Assembly: GCA_947568835.1 (NCBI GenBank)
Contig: OX387607.1
Location: 13,593,701-13,657,700 of the forward strand
Length of the DNA stretch: 64,000 bases
From: Protonemura montana
Lineage: Eukaryota; Arthropoda; Insecta; Plecoptera; Nemouridae
Direction: 5' to 3'
In this document: piece by piece, positions 23,366-42,713 of the stretch
Layout: every line of letters begins with the position of its first letter
Position numbering within the stretch: the first letter of the stretch is position 1
Notes under the pieces: model-generated
Told to the model about the DNA's origin: nothing
Database searches by the model: none
The model's input: the letters and a program-made list of their open reading frames with translations, nothing else
Position numbers and translations under genes: made by a program

Positions 23366-26300
23366 ATGGCAGCTTGGGACTTCAGACTGGCTGGGAAGGT
23401 GAGATCACTTTCCGAGACAACAAGCTTGGAAAACCATTAAAAAATCTCCGTCTAGTGACGTAGTTACAAATGAGCAGTTAATTAAAAATGTTTGTGCGAA
23501 GAACTCATCCGTTAATATCAGGTCTCTGACTTCCTCTTTTTTAGCAAAATTATGCGGCGATTTATGGCTCTGATATGCTTTCGTCTTTGACGTCGTAACT
23601 TAAGACGGTGAATGACGTACGTGATGTTTAGATTCCTCGCAAGCAAGAAAGAAGTGTTGTTAATTACCAATTAACATATGAACCTCCAATCAGAAAGACT
23701 CTAGCTAGCACCAAACCAAACAAATCTAGGTTATGCCATGGGTTATACCTACGCGCGAATTTTTGACACTTGTTCAGACAGTCTCTGAATCGGCCATTTC
23801 ATGTGTTCTTCGACTTTGACTTTGACTTTTGAGTCAAGTTTTGACTTTGTATCCATGTGTTCATGTGTGCCTCAACGACAAACGTGCCAATTGTCCGAAA
23901 TAATGGCGATCAAGTAAACAAGACCACGAGTACACAAGACTAAGCAATCGCGGAGTCTTGATCTTGACGATTTGCTTGGTAGATAACGGGAGCGGAAATC
24001 GTAATTTGGCTAGAAGTTAAAGTTACATGTGTATGTATTTGCGCCAAATTAAGTCACCGAAACCAAAAAAAAACAAGACCAATTGATAAAATCTCATCGC
24101 TTCGATTCATTTTCTATTCACACAAATTGTGTCGACTAACACCTAAGTAACACCTAAGTAACACCTAGTAATGCACACCTTGAGAGAGGAGAGCTTATGA
24201 AAATATCATCCGGTGACGAAAACTAAAACTGTGTAAACCTCTATGCAGAACCAGAAAGCGTATCACCCAATAAAATATAGCCCTACTATTTGCTTCACGT
24301 TTTGCAGGTGGTTCTACTGGGCGTCGCTTGTCTGCTGTTGGTGGGTGTGGGCGACGCCGACGCCGACGCCAGGCGCCGGGCTGACGATGAAGTACGCGAC
24401 GGAGCCCTAGTGCGCTCTCCGAGGTACTACACGGGGTACTGACTCACTATAATGGCCAAGGGGTGTCAGGGTTGAACGTCTAACCATTGTTTTCACACAG
24501 AAATTGTGGTTTGGGGCTTATCCAACATTCTTCAGAGGGTTGTAGTGCCTCAATCTTATTTTTCTGGGGAACCAAGGGGAAAAATTTGTTTTTTAAATTC
24601 CTTATTTGGGGTGGGTGTAAACTGGTTCATTAACTGAAAACATCATTTTAGTGCAAATTTTCGTGGAAAATCCAAAAAAAAAAAATTAACTGCATAGGGA
24701 CTATACTGTAAACTGTATGTACCTACTAATAAGGGAGGTTTTTCAAAATTTTCGACTTTTGTATTTTGGTATTTTTATTAGATTGAACAAATTTGGGATC
24801 CACAGCTGCTACGATTTTCAGCTTCAGAAAAATAGATTTGAGATGAAAACAATCATATACTTTTGACGTTCCGACCGCCACGTACGTTCCACCCCACCAC
24901 GCGTTAAGTTTGGACTGATGACGACATCGCGACACATTCTCCGGCTATAGCGTCCATGCCAAGCCAGTGCTTGTGTATCGATGACGACATCGCGACACAT
25001 TCTCAGGCTATAGCGTCCATGCCAAGCCAGTGCTTGTGTATCGATGACGACATCGCGACACATTCTCCGGCTATAGCGCCCATGCCAAGCCAGTGCTTGT
25101 GTATCGATGACGACATCGCGACACATTTTCCAGCTATAGCATCCATGCCAAGCCAGTGCTTATGTATCGATAACGACATCGCGACACATTCTCCGGCTAT
25201 AGCGTCCATGCCAAGCCAGTGCTTGTGTATCGATGACAACATCGCGACACATTCTCCGGCTATAGCGTCCATGCCAAGCCAGTGCTTGTGTATCGATGAC
25301 GACATCGCGACACATTCTCCGGCTATAGCGTCCATGCCAAGCCAGTGCTTGTGTATCGATGACAACATCGCGACACATTCTCCGGCTATAGCGTCCATGC
25401 TAAGCCAGTGCTTGTGTATCTATGACGACATCGCGACACATTCTCCAGCTATAGCGTCCATGCCAAGCAGTGCTTGTGTATCTATGACGACATCGCGACA
25501 CATTCTCCGGCTATAGCGTCCATGCCAAGGCAGTGCTTGTGTATCGATGACGATATCAGTACACATTCAACGTGCAGGAGGGGAAAGGTGCGGGTTGCTC
25601 AAAACGAGCATACCGTTGATTGTTTTTGTCTAAAATCTTATTTTCCTGATGCTGAAGGGTGGAAAAACGTGTTGTGTGTCCCGAAGAAAATCATTGTAGA
25701 TGGCTTAGGGGAGGTCCAGAAATGTAGTTAATCCGCGTTAAGTCTTGCGGTTCTCGTTTGGGATTGAGGGTGCTTGGTCAGGATGGTACCGCGGAGGGAA
25801 GGGTGCAACGGATAAGTTCGTTCTCACTGGCTGGGTGTTGGTCGGATGTGTATGAGTGACATGCACGTCTTTTGAATCGTGGTTTACGTGAGAATGATTC
25901 GTACTTTCAAAAATGCTGTTACATTTTTGACCGCATGTATTTTAATTGTTGTCGCAGGAATCTTGGGCCAAGAATTAAATTCGCGACGAATCACTTCGCA
26001 TATGGTTGAGGTTGTGGCCTTAGTGATCTGATTGATCTTATGCATTGAGAATTTCCGCAATCTGGAAAGTGAACAGAAATTTTAATGAATCGTTGGAAAA
26101 ACCTTCTGCAGCCAAGACTGAAAAAGCTGCACTAAGATCGAGTGACCTTGGAACTAGTAGCTCAGTTATTTGAAACGTATCTGGATTGTAGAGACGAATT
26201 TTATTTGTGTCTCCGATTACGCGATTACAAACGGTGTAATTAATTAACTACATCAAGTAGCATCATCTCATGTCCTCCATATTTTAGGTATAAGGTCAAC

Positions 26301-27719
26301 TTGTCAATCTTTCAACAACGTATCGAGCCCACCTTCAGAGTAAGATGTTAGGATTAGGTCTCTCTCAGATTTCCATCAACTTCCCACCCATGTGGGAGCA
26401 TCTTCGAAGAGGTTCAATTATCTCTGTCAGATATCTATCAATTTGATCCAGAGGTGACAGGTGTTCTTCGATAACAACATGTAACACTCACCTCGGTGTT
26501 CGCATGTTTATGGTTTGCTACGCTCATACGAAATCCACTAGATTTTCGTTCAAAATCACGTGATTCGAAGAATTTCAGCTTTGTCTTTTCGTTGTTGCTT
26601 TTGTCGAAACGAGAGCTTATCAAAATTAGATATTACAGCCCGTCATCATACTCTGTAAGTAGAGTATCATAAACAGTTGCTATCTCGCTGAATGCCGCAT
26701 ATCAATCAATTACTTGTTATCAAACTTGTTTGAGTTGAGTGAACCAATCCGGTGCTAAATGGTGGACCTAAAACGGACCTGTTTTCCAGTTTTCCAGTTT
26801 TCTGGTGCCTTAAAGGTCAATAAACCCGTAACAATTTCAGCCATCCACCCAATCCAGCGTGAAACGGCATTCTTTATCTCAATTTCAAAATACCACAAAG
26901 CGACTTTTGTTTAAGGTCATTCCAAAATTAGTTTTCTAGCATCCGTTCATTGATTTCGATTTAAGAAGAAATTCAAGTTCGCATGACCCAATAGCCCTGA
27001 TATAAATAGAAACAACAACAAAAACACAGACATAAAAACGTGAAGATCATTTCAACGATCCACGACTTTTAGAGGATTAATTTTTTTTTCTTTCCAACTT
27101 CAGCGTGGCTTCATCAAAAGTAATCCGACCAACAGCTGTGCGACGCACAAACGCAACGAGAGTCCAAACCGCCAACGCTCCCGCCAAACCCGTCACGACC
27201 AAACTTCCGTCACGAGGTCAAAAACAACCGCAGTCCAACAACAACAAGGGTCAAGAAAGCATGATCTACCCTGCTGAAGACTCACCTCTTTACGTGACCT
27301 CCACGGAACAACCGGAATCAATCACTCCACCAGAACTCTCACCGACGCCATCACTAGGAAGCAAGATCCAATCCATAGCCGCCAACAATTTGCGTCCATT
27401 TGCAAATTTGTTTCAAGTCGCCTCAACATCGACTACAATTACGGGGCGTCCCTTGAATAACCGTCGCACGGCGACAGCTGCCCTTTCTTTGGTGGTCAGC
27501 ACTGTTACTGCTTATTCTATTACTACTGTTGGTCAGGTGGTTTTCCAGCCGACTTTTGTGACCCAAACGTTGACTGTTAGAAGCACTTTCACTACCATTG
27601 TGGTGGTACCTACCGTTTCCACCTCCACCAACGTGATAATCACCGTTGCTTTCAGTACAGTGGTGGTGCCGATCTTTTCGACCACTATCATCGTTATTCC
27701 AAGAACTATTCGAGTCTGA
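23366..27719 (+). CDS. Secreted Thr/Val-rich repeat protein 1
   Basis: Three exons: 23366-23398, 24308-24423 and 27104-27719, with introns in phases 0 and 2, giving 254 residues. The first exon encodes MAAWDFRLAGK. The second continues directly into a hydrophobic VVLLGVACLLLVGVG core ending in DADADA, a good signal peptide split by an intron. Residues 50-175 are basic, Pro/Thr/Asn-rich and low-complexity. Residues 178-254 are almost entirely Thr, Val, Ser and Ile, with repeating units such as FTTIVVVP and FSTVVVPIFSTT and few charges, which suggests alternating beta strands. I recognise no named domain and no cysteine framework, so function is unknown; an extracellular or cuticle-like structural role is a guess. 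The neighbour at 30561 is a paralogue. A 63-bp minisatellite occupies intron 2. Confidence 0.75.
23399..24307 (+). other. Intron 1 of secreted protein gene 1
   Basis: Begins gtgaga and ends tttgcag, phase 0. It contains local direct repeats of CTTTGACTTTGACTTTT near 23815 and three copies of ACACCTAAGTA near 24140, and nothing else recognised. Confidence 0.6.
24424..27103 (+). other. Intron 2 of secreted protein gene 1
   Basis: Begins gtacta and ends aacttcag, phase 2. Apart from the 63-bp minisatellite it is AT-rich with no recognised exon. Confidence 0.6.
24917..25565 (+). repeat. 63-bp minisatellite, about 10 copies
   Basis: The unit starts GATGACGACATCGCGACACA and ends AGTGCTTGTGTATC. 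Its length, 63, is a multiple of three, so several frames on both strands stay open as 21-residue repeats (for example MPSQCLCIDDDIATHSPAIA). A one-base deletion near 25466 shifts these frames without any other change, arguing against coding. The same unit forms an array in opposite orientation at 55051-55446. Confidence 0.95.
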
Positions 27720-27947
27720 GCGTACAATTGTCACTTGTATTTCGAAACTATATAAACACTACTAATTACAATGCATTACTTATTAAGTAGCTTCACAATC
27801 ATATATTTATATTAATTAATTTAAAACTTTTTATTGAATTCTGACCACGTGTGTTAATTTAAAGTAACGGTTAGAGGCATTATTTATTTTATTTATTCTT
27901 TTTTCTAACATGTGTTGTATTTATTTATAGTGGATTTTTTATAAACA

Positions 27948-27953
27948 AATAAA
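27948..27953 (+). promoter_or_regulatory. Poly(A) signal candidate of secreted protein gene 1
   Basis: AATAAA, 229 bp after the stop codon of secreted protein 1, in AT-rich 3' sequence. No better hexamer lies closer. Confidence 0.5.
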
Positions 27954-30560
27954 ACGAGAAATGTTAAATCATTTTACTATGATGTTTCTTTAATTTGAGG
28001 TTGTTTGTATTGGGCAAGAACCGCTTCTTCGTCGTGTTCATCAAGTCCCATTATTTCGAAGAATGCTCCCATAACAAGTTGCCATAACCAGTTTGATATT
28101 GATGTTAGCCACTCAATTATCAATTAAATCGTCTTCGTCTAAGTTCAAGGAGAAAAAATAACAACATTTCTGTGCGGTAAAACGTCTTTACTGCACCCAG
28201 AGGTGCGTATACTCGATTGCACCACACACCGAGCGGTTTACCAAACACTTTGAGTAGTTTTTTGGACCACAAATAGCCTCAAATATACTTTAAACGTGTC
28301 ACGTTTTTCATAACCAATTTACCATAACTCACAATAAACATTAGGCCCTTTGCTTCAGGTAATGTGACCCTTTATCCTATAGCCACACATCCTTTCACAA
28401 TCAAACTGTATGCAAGGTTCTGGGCAATTTATGACATCAAGTACGGCATGGGCAATCTTTTCTAACCCGCGGGGGATGTTTACTGTTTTAGTCCCAACAT
28501 TTTTTGGTTCCTCGTTGGACAATTCAGTGTGATGAAATCAAGCATGACATGTAATTCTTGCGTTCAACGCTGGGAATGTTGGAAGACTTTGAAGATTGGA
28601 GATTGAAATTTTTGGTGGCCCTGGGCCTGGTGAGCGAAATTCGTCTGTGTTTCCAGCTATTGAAGCCAGGAAGGCTGAAAGATTTCCAAAGGAATCTATA
28701 AGTTAATTCACTCAGGTTATCTTCGTTTCAGAGTTAGACATTTAACTGTACTTTTTTTATCGGTTTCAAGTTTCCGCATTTCGGGATACAAAGAAAATTT
28801 GTGTTTATAAAAAAGATTCTCAAAAAAACAAACAATATAATTTTTTTTTAGACTTCCATTCAGTGTTCTATTGGTCTACGAACCGAACCGTCACCGTGAC
28901 TTAGTGACTTTTTTCATTTTAAATCGAGTAAATTCTAGCCCTATCGTTAATAAATACAGCCAACAAAATGTATCAAGTGCCATTGACGCGGTCAGAGGTC
29001 TCTAAAAACGGCACCACCAATTTTGGCTCCCAGAAACTAAACCTGATTTCCTAACCTCATGCCAAGAGGCGCGCTTCTTTCCAAGTGTCTTGAGAAATTG
29101 TTTCTAAATTACCTATCACTCATGGTCGTAAAGATCATCTCGATAATATTTTATCGCTTAATCATCCTTAATAATCTTTCCATTTAAGCGAGTTCGATCG
29201 TGTTGTTGACCAGCACACCATTACGACATATACCTATTACTAGACTTAGATCCACAAAGTAACGGATTTTCCCGTCAGCAGGCTCAATACCTTCAAATAT
29301 TATAAATGTGTAAAGTGCATTGTTTATTATTATTTCGCCGGGAGCTGGTCTCTAGATTGCATGTTTTTATGCTACTCCTATGCTCTCCCTTGCAATTGGT
29401 GTTGGACCTGATGGTAGGCGGTATTCACTAAGGTGTAATTACGAGATAAACGTACGTCCGATGAACAAGCCACCGTGAACACGCTCCGCATTATTTTTCA
29501 TTACAGTGTAAATTGAGATGAATATTCAAGTAGGAGATAATTTTTTTAATTTGAGTGTAGGTACCTTAATTTACCAACTACTTGACTAAACAATGTTTAA
29601 TAAGCATGATGCCAAAAATATACGGGTTTCTTTGATATGAGTCCAATGTATCTACTTCTTGCCTCGGTAGTATAAAATGCATGCTAAATTTTGCATTACC
29701 TAAATATTGTCACGTACCATTTATTTTATGAGGCGTCTAAGTACCGCAATTTAAAGAAAACACATTTATCATTAGTGGTTTATGCTTATAGTCTTTAGAA
29801 AGTTTCCAAAGAAATACGACTTTATTACCTAATACTTGGAATGACACTATTAAAAAATGAAATAAAAAAGCTCAGATTAATATTAATGAACACTCAATTC
29901 ATATCTACCATATATATATTAATATGTATACTCAAATCAATAGGACAAACACAATTCACCATATTTTCATAAAAAAAAATCAGCAATAGCAAAGCCCAGT
30001 GCATTTCAAAGCTAATTTTTCCAAAACAACCTCGAACTAGAAAAACCTATCACTGATATATAAAATAATGAGCAGCCTGAAAAATGTCGACAGTTGTCTT
30101 GTTATTTTGTATAAACAATTACAATAAATGTAGGTGCAATGTTTAAATGTGAGAAGTCATACTCTGAACAGATTATTGATGTGTTCCCCTCTTAATATCA
30201 GTGATTATAAACTTTTGTTTGCCGGTAGCATGACTATGTTTTAATATAATTGCCTATGACCAAGCAAATTCCACGGACAATTAAAAAAAAAATACATCCG
30301 AGTCCTGAGTTCCTCGCAGATGTGTAACACTTTAGCTACAAAGAGATACCAAAAACTCACAATTTCTTCGATGGGTCGCAATAAACTATAGCTAAACTAC
30401 ACTACTAGCAAAACTATAATCATGCGTGAGCTCAGAAAACTAGGTTACACTTAGAAGGGGGGGGGGGGGGGGGCCAAACCTGTTCTAATCGCCGAAAGAT
30501 GGGAAAAAGTAATAAGAAGGCAGAGCCCGCTGGTCGACTGTCAGTTGTGTGTGAGGCAAT
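27954..30560. other. Spacer between the two secreted-protein genes
   Basis: No complete gene recognised. A short exon-like ORF at 28576 encodes MLEDFEDWRLKFLVALGL followed by gtgagc (see findings). A run of 17 G lies at 30457-30473. Confidence 0.5.
30457..30473 (+). repeat. Run of 17 guanines
   Basis: Uninterrupted G17 about 90 bp upstream of the start codon of secreted protein gene 2. It can form G-quadruplex structures on the plus strand. Its exact length should be regarded as uncertain because homopolymers are error-prone. Confidence 0.9.
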
Positions 30561-32859
30561 ATGAGTGGAGGCTGGGTGAGTTTTGCGTTTATTAATTTGC
30601 TGGTCGTGAAACAATTAATCACAATCACACAAGAAGCCGAATTGTTTAATTTTATAAAAGATTATCTACATGTCCAATTTAATACGACGTGTTAAATTAT
30701 ACGGTCATAATAGTTTCTAGCGTGTGTTCTGTGACGGTATTCGCAGTTGTGTCGTTATATTTTGGTACGGTTCTGCGTTTAAAAATGCTGTTGGTGATTT
30801 CAACGCTGGGAGTGTCAAATTTCTGATAAACTGTGTTGCAAAATGTTTTTAATACTGCGGTGAAGTCTTCTGGAATTTTATATGTTACACTAATGAAAAA
30901 TACGGAATCTTTCTGTCCTCGAAATTTTAGCCTTAAGCTTATAATTATTAGGAACAGTTGGTTCTTCCCACTAGGATCTATTCTTTGGAGATTCGTCATT
31001 CTAATCTAATACGCAAAATTCTTCTCAAAAATTATAATTCCAAGGAGGTCAATCTGTTTAAGTAACTTCCGCGACAGGCAGAGATCGGGGTTAGAATTTT
31101 TTAGAAGTTATTAGTGCCCTAATAACAAAATACTTAGCGCTTTGCAGGCGTTTGCAATGTATATCATAGCCTGAAGCTTTTTTATTAAATTGCGTATGGA
31201 GTAGCAGCGATTAAATGCGGCTAATTAGATCGATGTTGTGTTCACAGGTAGCTTGTCTGGGCCTTGTGCTCTTGGCACATTATTGCTGTTCAAATGCAGA
31301 TCACATACAACCATCAAAACCCGCCATCTCATCCGAAAGAGCTGTGTAAGAAAGGTGTTCTTACTCCTTATCAAGTTCAAATAGCGTTTTCATCAATTGA
31401 AACTTAAAAGGTATTTTAATTTGCAGCACGCCGACGCTCCCGACGAAAACAGGGGAACCATCAAAACGGGGAAGAAATATCAACCCTTTCATGCCTTTCT
31501 TCAGCCATGACCCTAACGAACCTGACTTTTCCCGAAACATGCCCCCTGTCAACCCTTCCGCCTTTCTCAACTTCAACCCGTTTATGTACATGTTGATGAC
31601 GATGATGATGAACCCACAGAACCCGTTTAATATGGATATCCTACGGGGAGCCGGTATGGCCCCTATACCAAGGACAGTGATCACCACTTCTGTGGTAAGC
31701 AAAACGTTGCATCGTTTGACCATGGTCTGGCCTTGAATTAAAGGTCTAATTGTTTTGATTGGTGGCGTGGACCGTTTTCTTTCAATCCAGAAAATCCCAT
31801 TCATGGGAATGAGATGCATGTAACATATATATATATATAGGAATGGGATACACGGTATAAGTACATGGAATATACGAGAATCGGATACATGGAGTTCATG
31901 GATGCATGGAATTTGCTGGATTTATATAAAAACGTCTGCGTTGTTTGTGCGTTGTGTTGTTTGTTTTTTCGTCTGTGTTTTGTTGTAAATATGTCCGACC
32001 TACAAAAATGTGTATTTTTTTAAAATATGTCCGACAGCTTAAGAGTTTTTGACATCAAAATCGGACTTACAACTGAAAAACTACGTGCTACCACAGATTG
32101 TGCTACCTAAGCATGGGTAAAATCTTCGATGTAAAATGCAACAAATTTAACTGTGTTTTTGAATGGTGCGTAAAACGACGTGGATTCCTGACGTTGCGTG
32201 ATTTAAACCCTGCTACTTGAGACGTACTTGTGACTCTTCTACGATAGCAAACAAATAAAAACAAATGATTCTATTGTTTCAAAACCCATAGTTTCTCACC
32301 GAGTATAACATAAGCTTTTTAAAAGCGAAAAAAGCCAAAAACAGGTATAGCTGGAGTTCTTTTCTTGGCGTTCGGCCATTTTTTTCTGGCGGTTCTTATA
32401 CTGAATAGATTATATTCAATACATTATATTTCAAAAGAAAATTATGTCCCTTAACAAAAATTATAGATTTCCATAATGCTCCCTAGTGGAAACGCCAGAA
32501 CAACCAAAAAACCATGCAAACAAATGTTTTTTTTTTCTTGTTAGATCCAATCCACAATAACCGAGACGATAACGCAGACTTCAATCACGCCATTCATCGA
32601 AACAACCACGATCGTCATCCCATCAACATCGACGTCAACGATCGTGGTCCCTGTTTACACGACAGAAATGTTTGTTGTGACGGCGACATCGACCTCGACT
32701 ATTGTCGTACCGGAATACAGCACGACCACCATCCTAGCATACACCGGCAACCAGAATTATCAGCAAAATTTAAGGGGAGCTCCTGAGGATGAATATTTCG
32801 AGGAAAGGCGAAACAATCGGCAAGCTAGAGTCCCGAATAATTTCAAGACAAAGAACTGA
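30561..32859 (+). CDS. Secreted Thr/Val-rich repeat protein 2
   Basis: Four exons: 30561-30575, 31248-31345, 31427-31694 and 32545-32859, 231 residues, introns in phases 0, 2 and 0. The five-codon first exon MSGGW joins VACLGLVLLAHYCCSNAD, a short signal peptide, exactly as in the neighbouring gene at 23366. Residues 38-127 include a Phe/Met/Asn/Pro-rich stretch (NPFMYMLMTMMMNPQNPF). The last exon starts with about 68 residues of Thr/Ser/Val/Ile repeats. A duplicated unit of about 20 residues, TSTSTIVVPVYTTEMFV and TSTSTIVVPEYSTTTIL, is clear, and the exon ends in a charged Asn/Gln/Arg-rich tail. Shared intron phases, signal-peptide layout and the TTIVIP/TIVVP motif make it a tandem paralogue of the upstream gene. 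Function is unknown. Confidence 0.75.
31055..31175 (+). repeat. tRNA-like repeat family B, diverged copy
   Basis: Has CCGCGACAGGCAGAGATCGG, a decayed B-box, then GAAGTTATTAGTGCCCTAAT and AAAATACTTAGCGCTTTGCA, the tail order of the copy at 47420. It lies in intron 1 of secreted protein gene 2. Confidence 0.65.
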
Positions 32860-34611
32860 TAACTGGTTGTAATTTAAGAATAACATGTCTTGCCATGCAA
32901 TGTATTGGCACATATTCTTAAGATAAATACACACAGTAACCCAATAATCTGTTACTGAGCCTCACGGGGGTGGAATGATATGAAAAGAACCAAATTTCTG
33001 ATAAAATATCAGGATGGCACCAAATATTTAAGACTCTAATTCACAGTAGATAAAATGGGAGTTGAATCAATTGCCATGGCTACAACTAATCGCATGCAGT
33101 GCACGTTAGCTGTTTCTGTGAGTTGTAACTTTAAAAGCTGAAAAATATTGTAATACTGGGATTTAGTCGATCGTGGCAGCAACCAAAGAGACTACAGCAC
33201 CAATATTGCCATCACTTGCATTTCACAACAAAACATGGCTAAAGGACGCTGAATCTGGTCAAAGATCGGCCATCATCACTTATTCAAAACGAATCACATC
33301 ATAAAATTGTCAAAGATATTTATTATTTTACGTTATATACACATTTTGTTTATTGGCTGTTTGTTTTATTTGGCAATTTTTATTTATGAAAGATGTATTT
33401 ATTGTTATTTATTGTAAGCTAGATGCAGTTGAGGTTTTTTTTACAAATTAAATTATTATTTATTACACAAATATTATACCTGCGGGAAATGGTCTCACCC
33501 ACAATAATAGGAATCTATGCCCTAGAGACGTCTATCCAAATCCTATCCTTAAACACCAAAATATTAAATATCCATTCTTGCAAACGTATGGCTTTAAAAA
33601 AGCAATGGACTCACAGAATGTATTGTTGTGAACTTGAAACAACGTCTGGTATATTAAGGATCCAAATGTAGCTTTCAGTAATTGCAACTACATAATTATG
33701 CTTATTTATTTCTCAATCATCAACACACGATTTCATCTGTGACTGTAAAACGTTTCTCTATGACATTACAGTTACACTTTTTTTCCCATGATTCTTTGCT
33801 TCACTTACTTTAGGTACCACAGCGTATAACATAATTGAGCCATCCCAAAAACAACATTCAAGCCTGACTTACACTTAGTACAAATCTTGCCCTAGTTACA
33901 AGACAAGGTAAGACCTAATTAACTTGATTGGTCAAATAATATCATCAAGAGTCACTACGAGCACACTAGTAGCAAATGAGCTTTGCTTGGGTTCATCTCA
34001 ACCAATACAGCATTACAATAACATTAACATTACATTAGCATAAAATTAATCTTGTAACTTGGATTTCTGAAAGAAAAACAAACAATAACACAAAGTACAA
34101 CTAAAAATTACAACAAAAATAAGAACATAGCATTAAGCAGGCACAACGTAAACGTAAAATGTACCAACATAAACTTTTTGATTACGTCTAAATTCTTTCT
34201 ATAAGCCAAAGCCAATCAGATTTAATATCAATCAATCTCCTTGAAGTCACCAACGTATTTGATTGGCTTACCGTGAGACACTATGTTCAAAACGGAACCT
34301 TAACGTTGAGATTAAGTAAATTTAGCCTTTACTCTATTATTATTTTTACAGACAAAGAACATCTTTTTGTGGGCACAATACATTCAAAATTTTCTACTTA
34401 CTTTTCTGGAATTTTCCACGCCATTTTCACATCTCTTTGTTCCTGAGTAAATCAATCAATCCAAAAGGCAATACGTACATTTACTGTGTCTGGAGGTAGA
34501 TTTGATTACGGTGCCAACAGATTAAAGGCAAACATTTTGTAGATCTACAATCATCTACAATTACCATTGTGGAACATGTACGGAACAATGAAGAAGGCTT
34601 GTTTTGTAGAG
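32860..34611. other. Convergent intergenic region
   Basis: Between the stop codons of secreted protein gene 2 (+) and the SANBR homologue (-). AT-rich with no recognised exon; it presumably includes both 3' untranslated regions. Confidence 0.5.
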
Positions 34612-42013
<7,402 letters not shown>

Positions 42014-42049
42014 ATCCAGTTGAACACAATTTTGTGAAGGCCACAAGAT

Positions 42050-42713
42050 CTGAAAGATTTCGTCGAGTATAATTTCATTCTTTATTCTATATTTAAATCC
42101 TCATTGATGTAACTAAGATGCAAACTATATGGCATCTGTCACTCAAAGGTTTATCTTACCTGACATATGTTACCAGGCGGTTAAGATATAGTATAATCAC
42201 AGGTATAATATAATATTATTTTCATCTTACCTTCAGTATCACTTATTTGAGAGGACCACTAGAAAATTTTGCAAAATGAATTGATTCTAAGAATTACTCA
42301 CAAGAATTTTGAACTAAAGGTAGAAAATTGAAGACCCGACTGGATTCAGTCTTGTTTATGGATGGCTTGAGGCCCCCTACACCTTGTAACCTAGCAACCA
42401 TTCTTGTACCAGCCATTTGAAGTGGTGGTAGTACCATGGTACAAAGTTTGAGCTCCTATTACAATAATTGCTTTCTGAAAGTTATTGCTAGGCCTAGATC
42501 ACAACCCCTCTCAACAAGTCAACAACCTTTGACCTCAATAAATCACTTAGCACCACTCACAACCAAAGTAAAAGCTACATAAAGGTATTGACAAAACATT
42601 CCCCCTTCTCACATTAAGGAAATGGATTCAAAAGGAAACAAATTCACAATAAAACCAAAAGAGATTGACTCTCAAAACATGTATTGTTCAAGTATAATTA
42701 TATTTCGTAACAC
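42050..42713. other. Spacer between the RPL6 stop and SANBR exon 1
   Basis: About 660 bp separating two genes on the same strand. It should contain the RPL6 3' untranslated region and the SANBR promoter or leader exon. I found no further coding exon that joins SANBR exon 1 in frame. Confidence 0.5.

Noticed and set aside
24824-25731. ORFs with 21-residue repeats on both strands
   Set aside because: Product of a 63-bp minisatellite, open in several frames on both strands, with a one-base deletion in a unit that shifts frame without consequence.
27423-27734. Antisense ORF over the secreted protein 1 repeat domain
   Set aside because: Shadow of the Thr/Val codons on the other strand; the sense strand has signal peptide and splice support.
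42180-42260. Extra upstream coding exons of SANBR with gtaaga donors
   Set aside because: Neither candidate joins exon 1 in the right phase without a stop codon, so they are at best non-coding leader.
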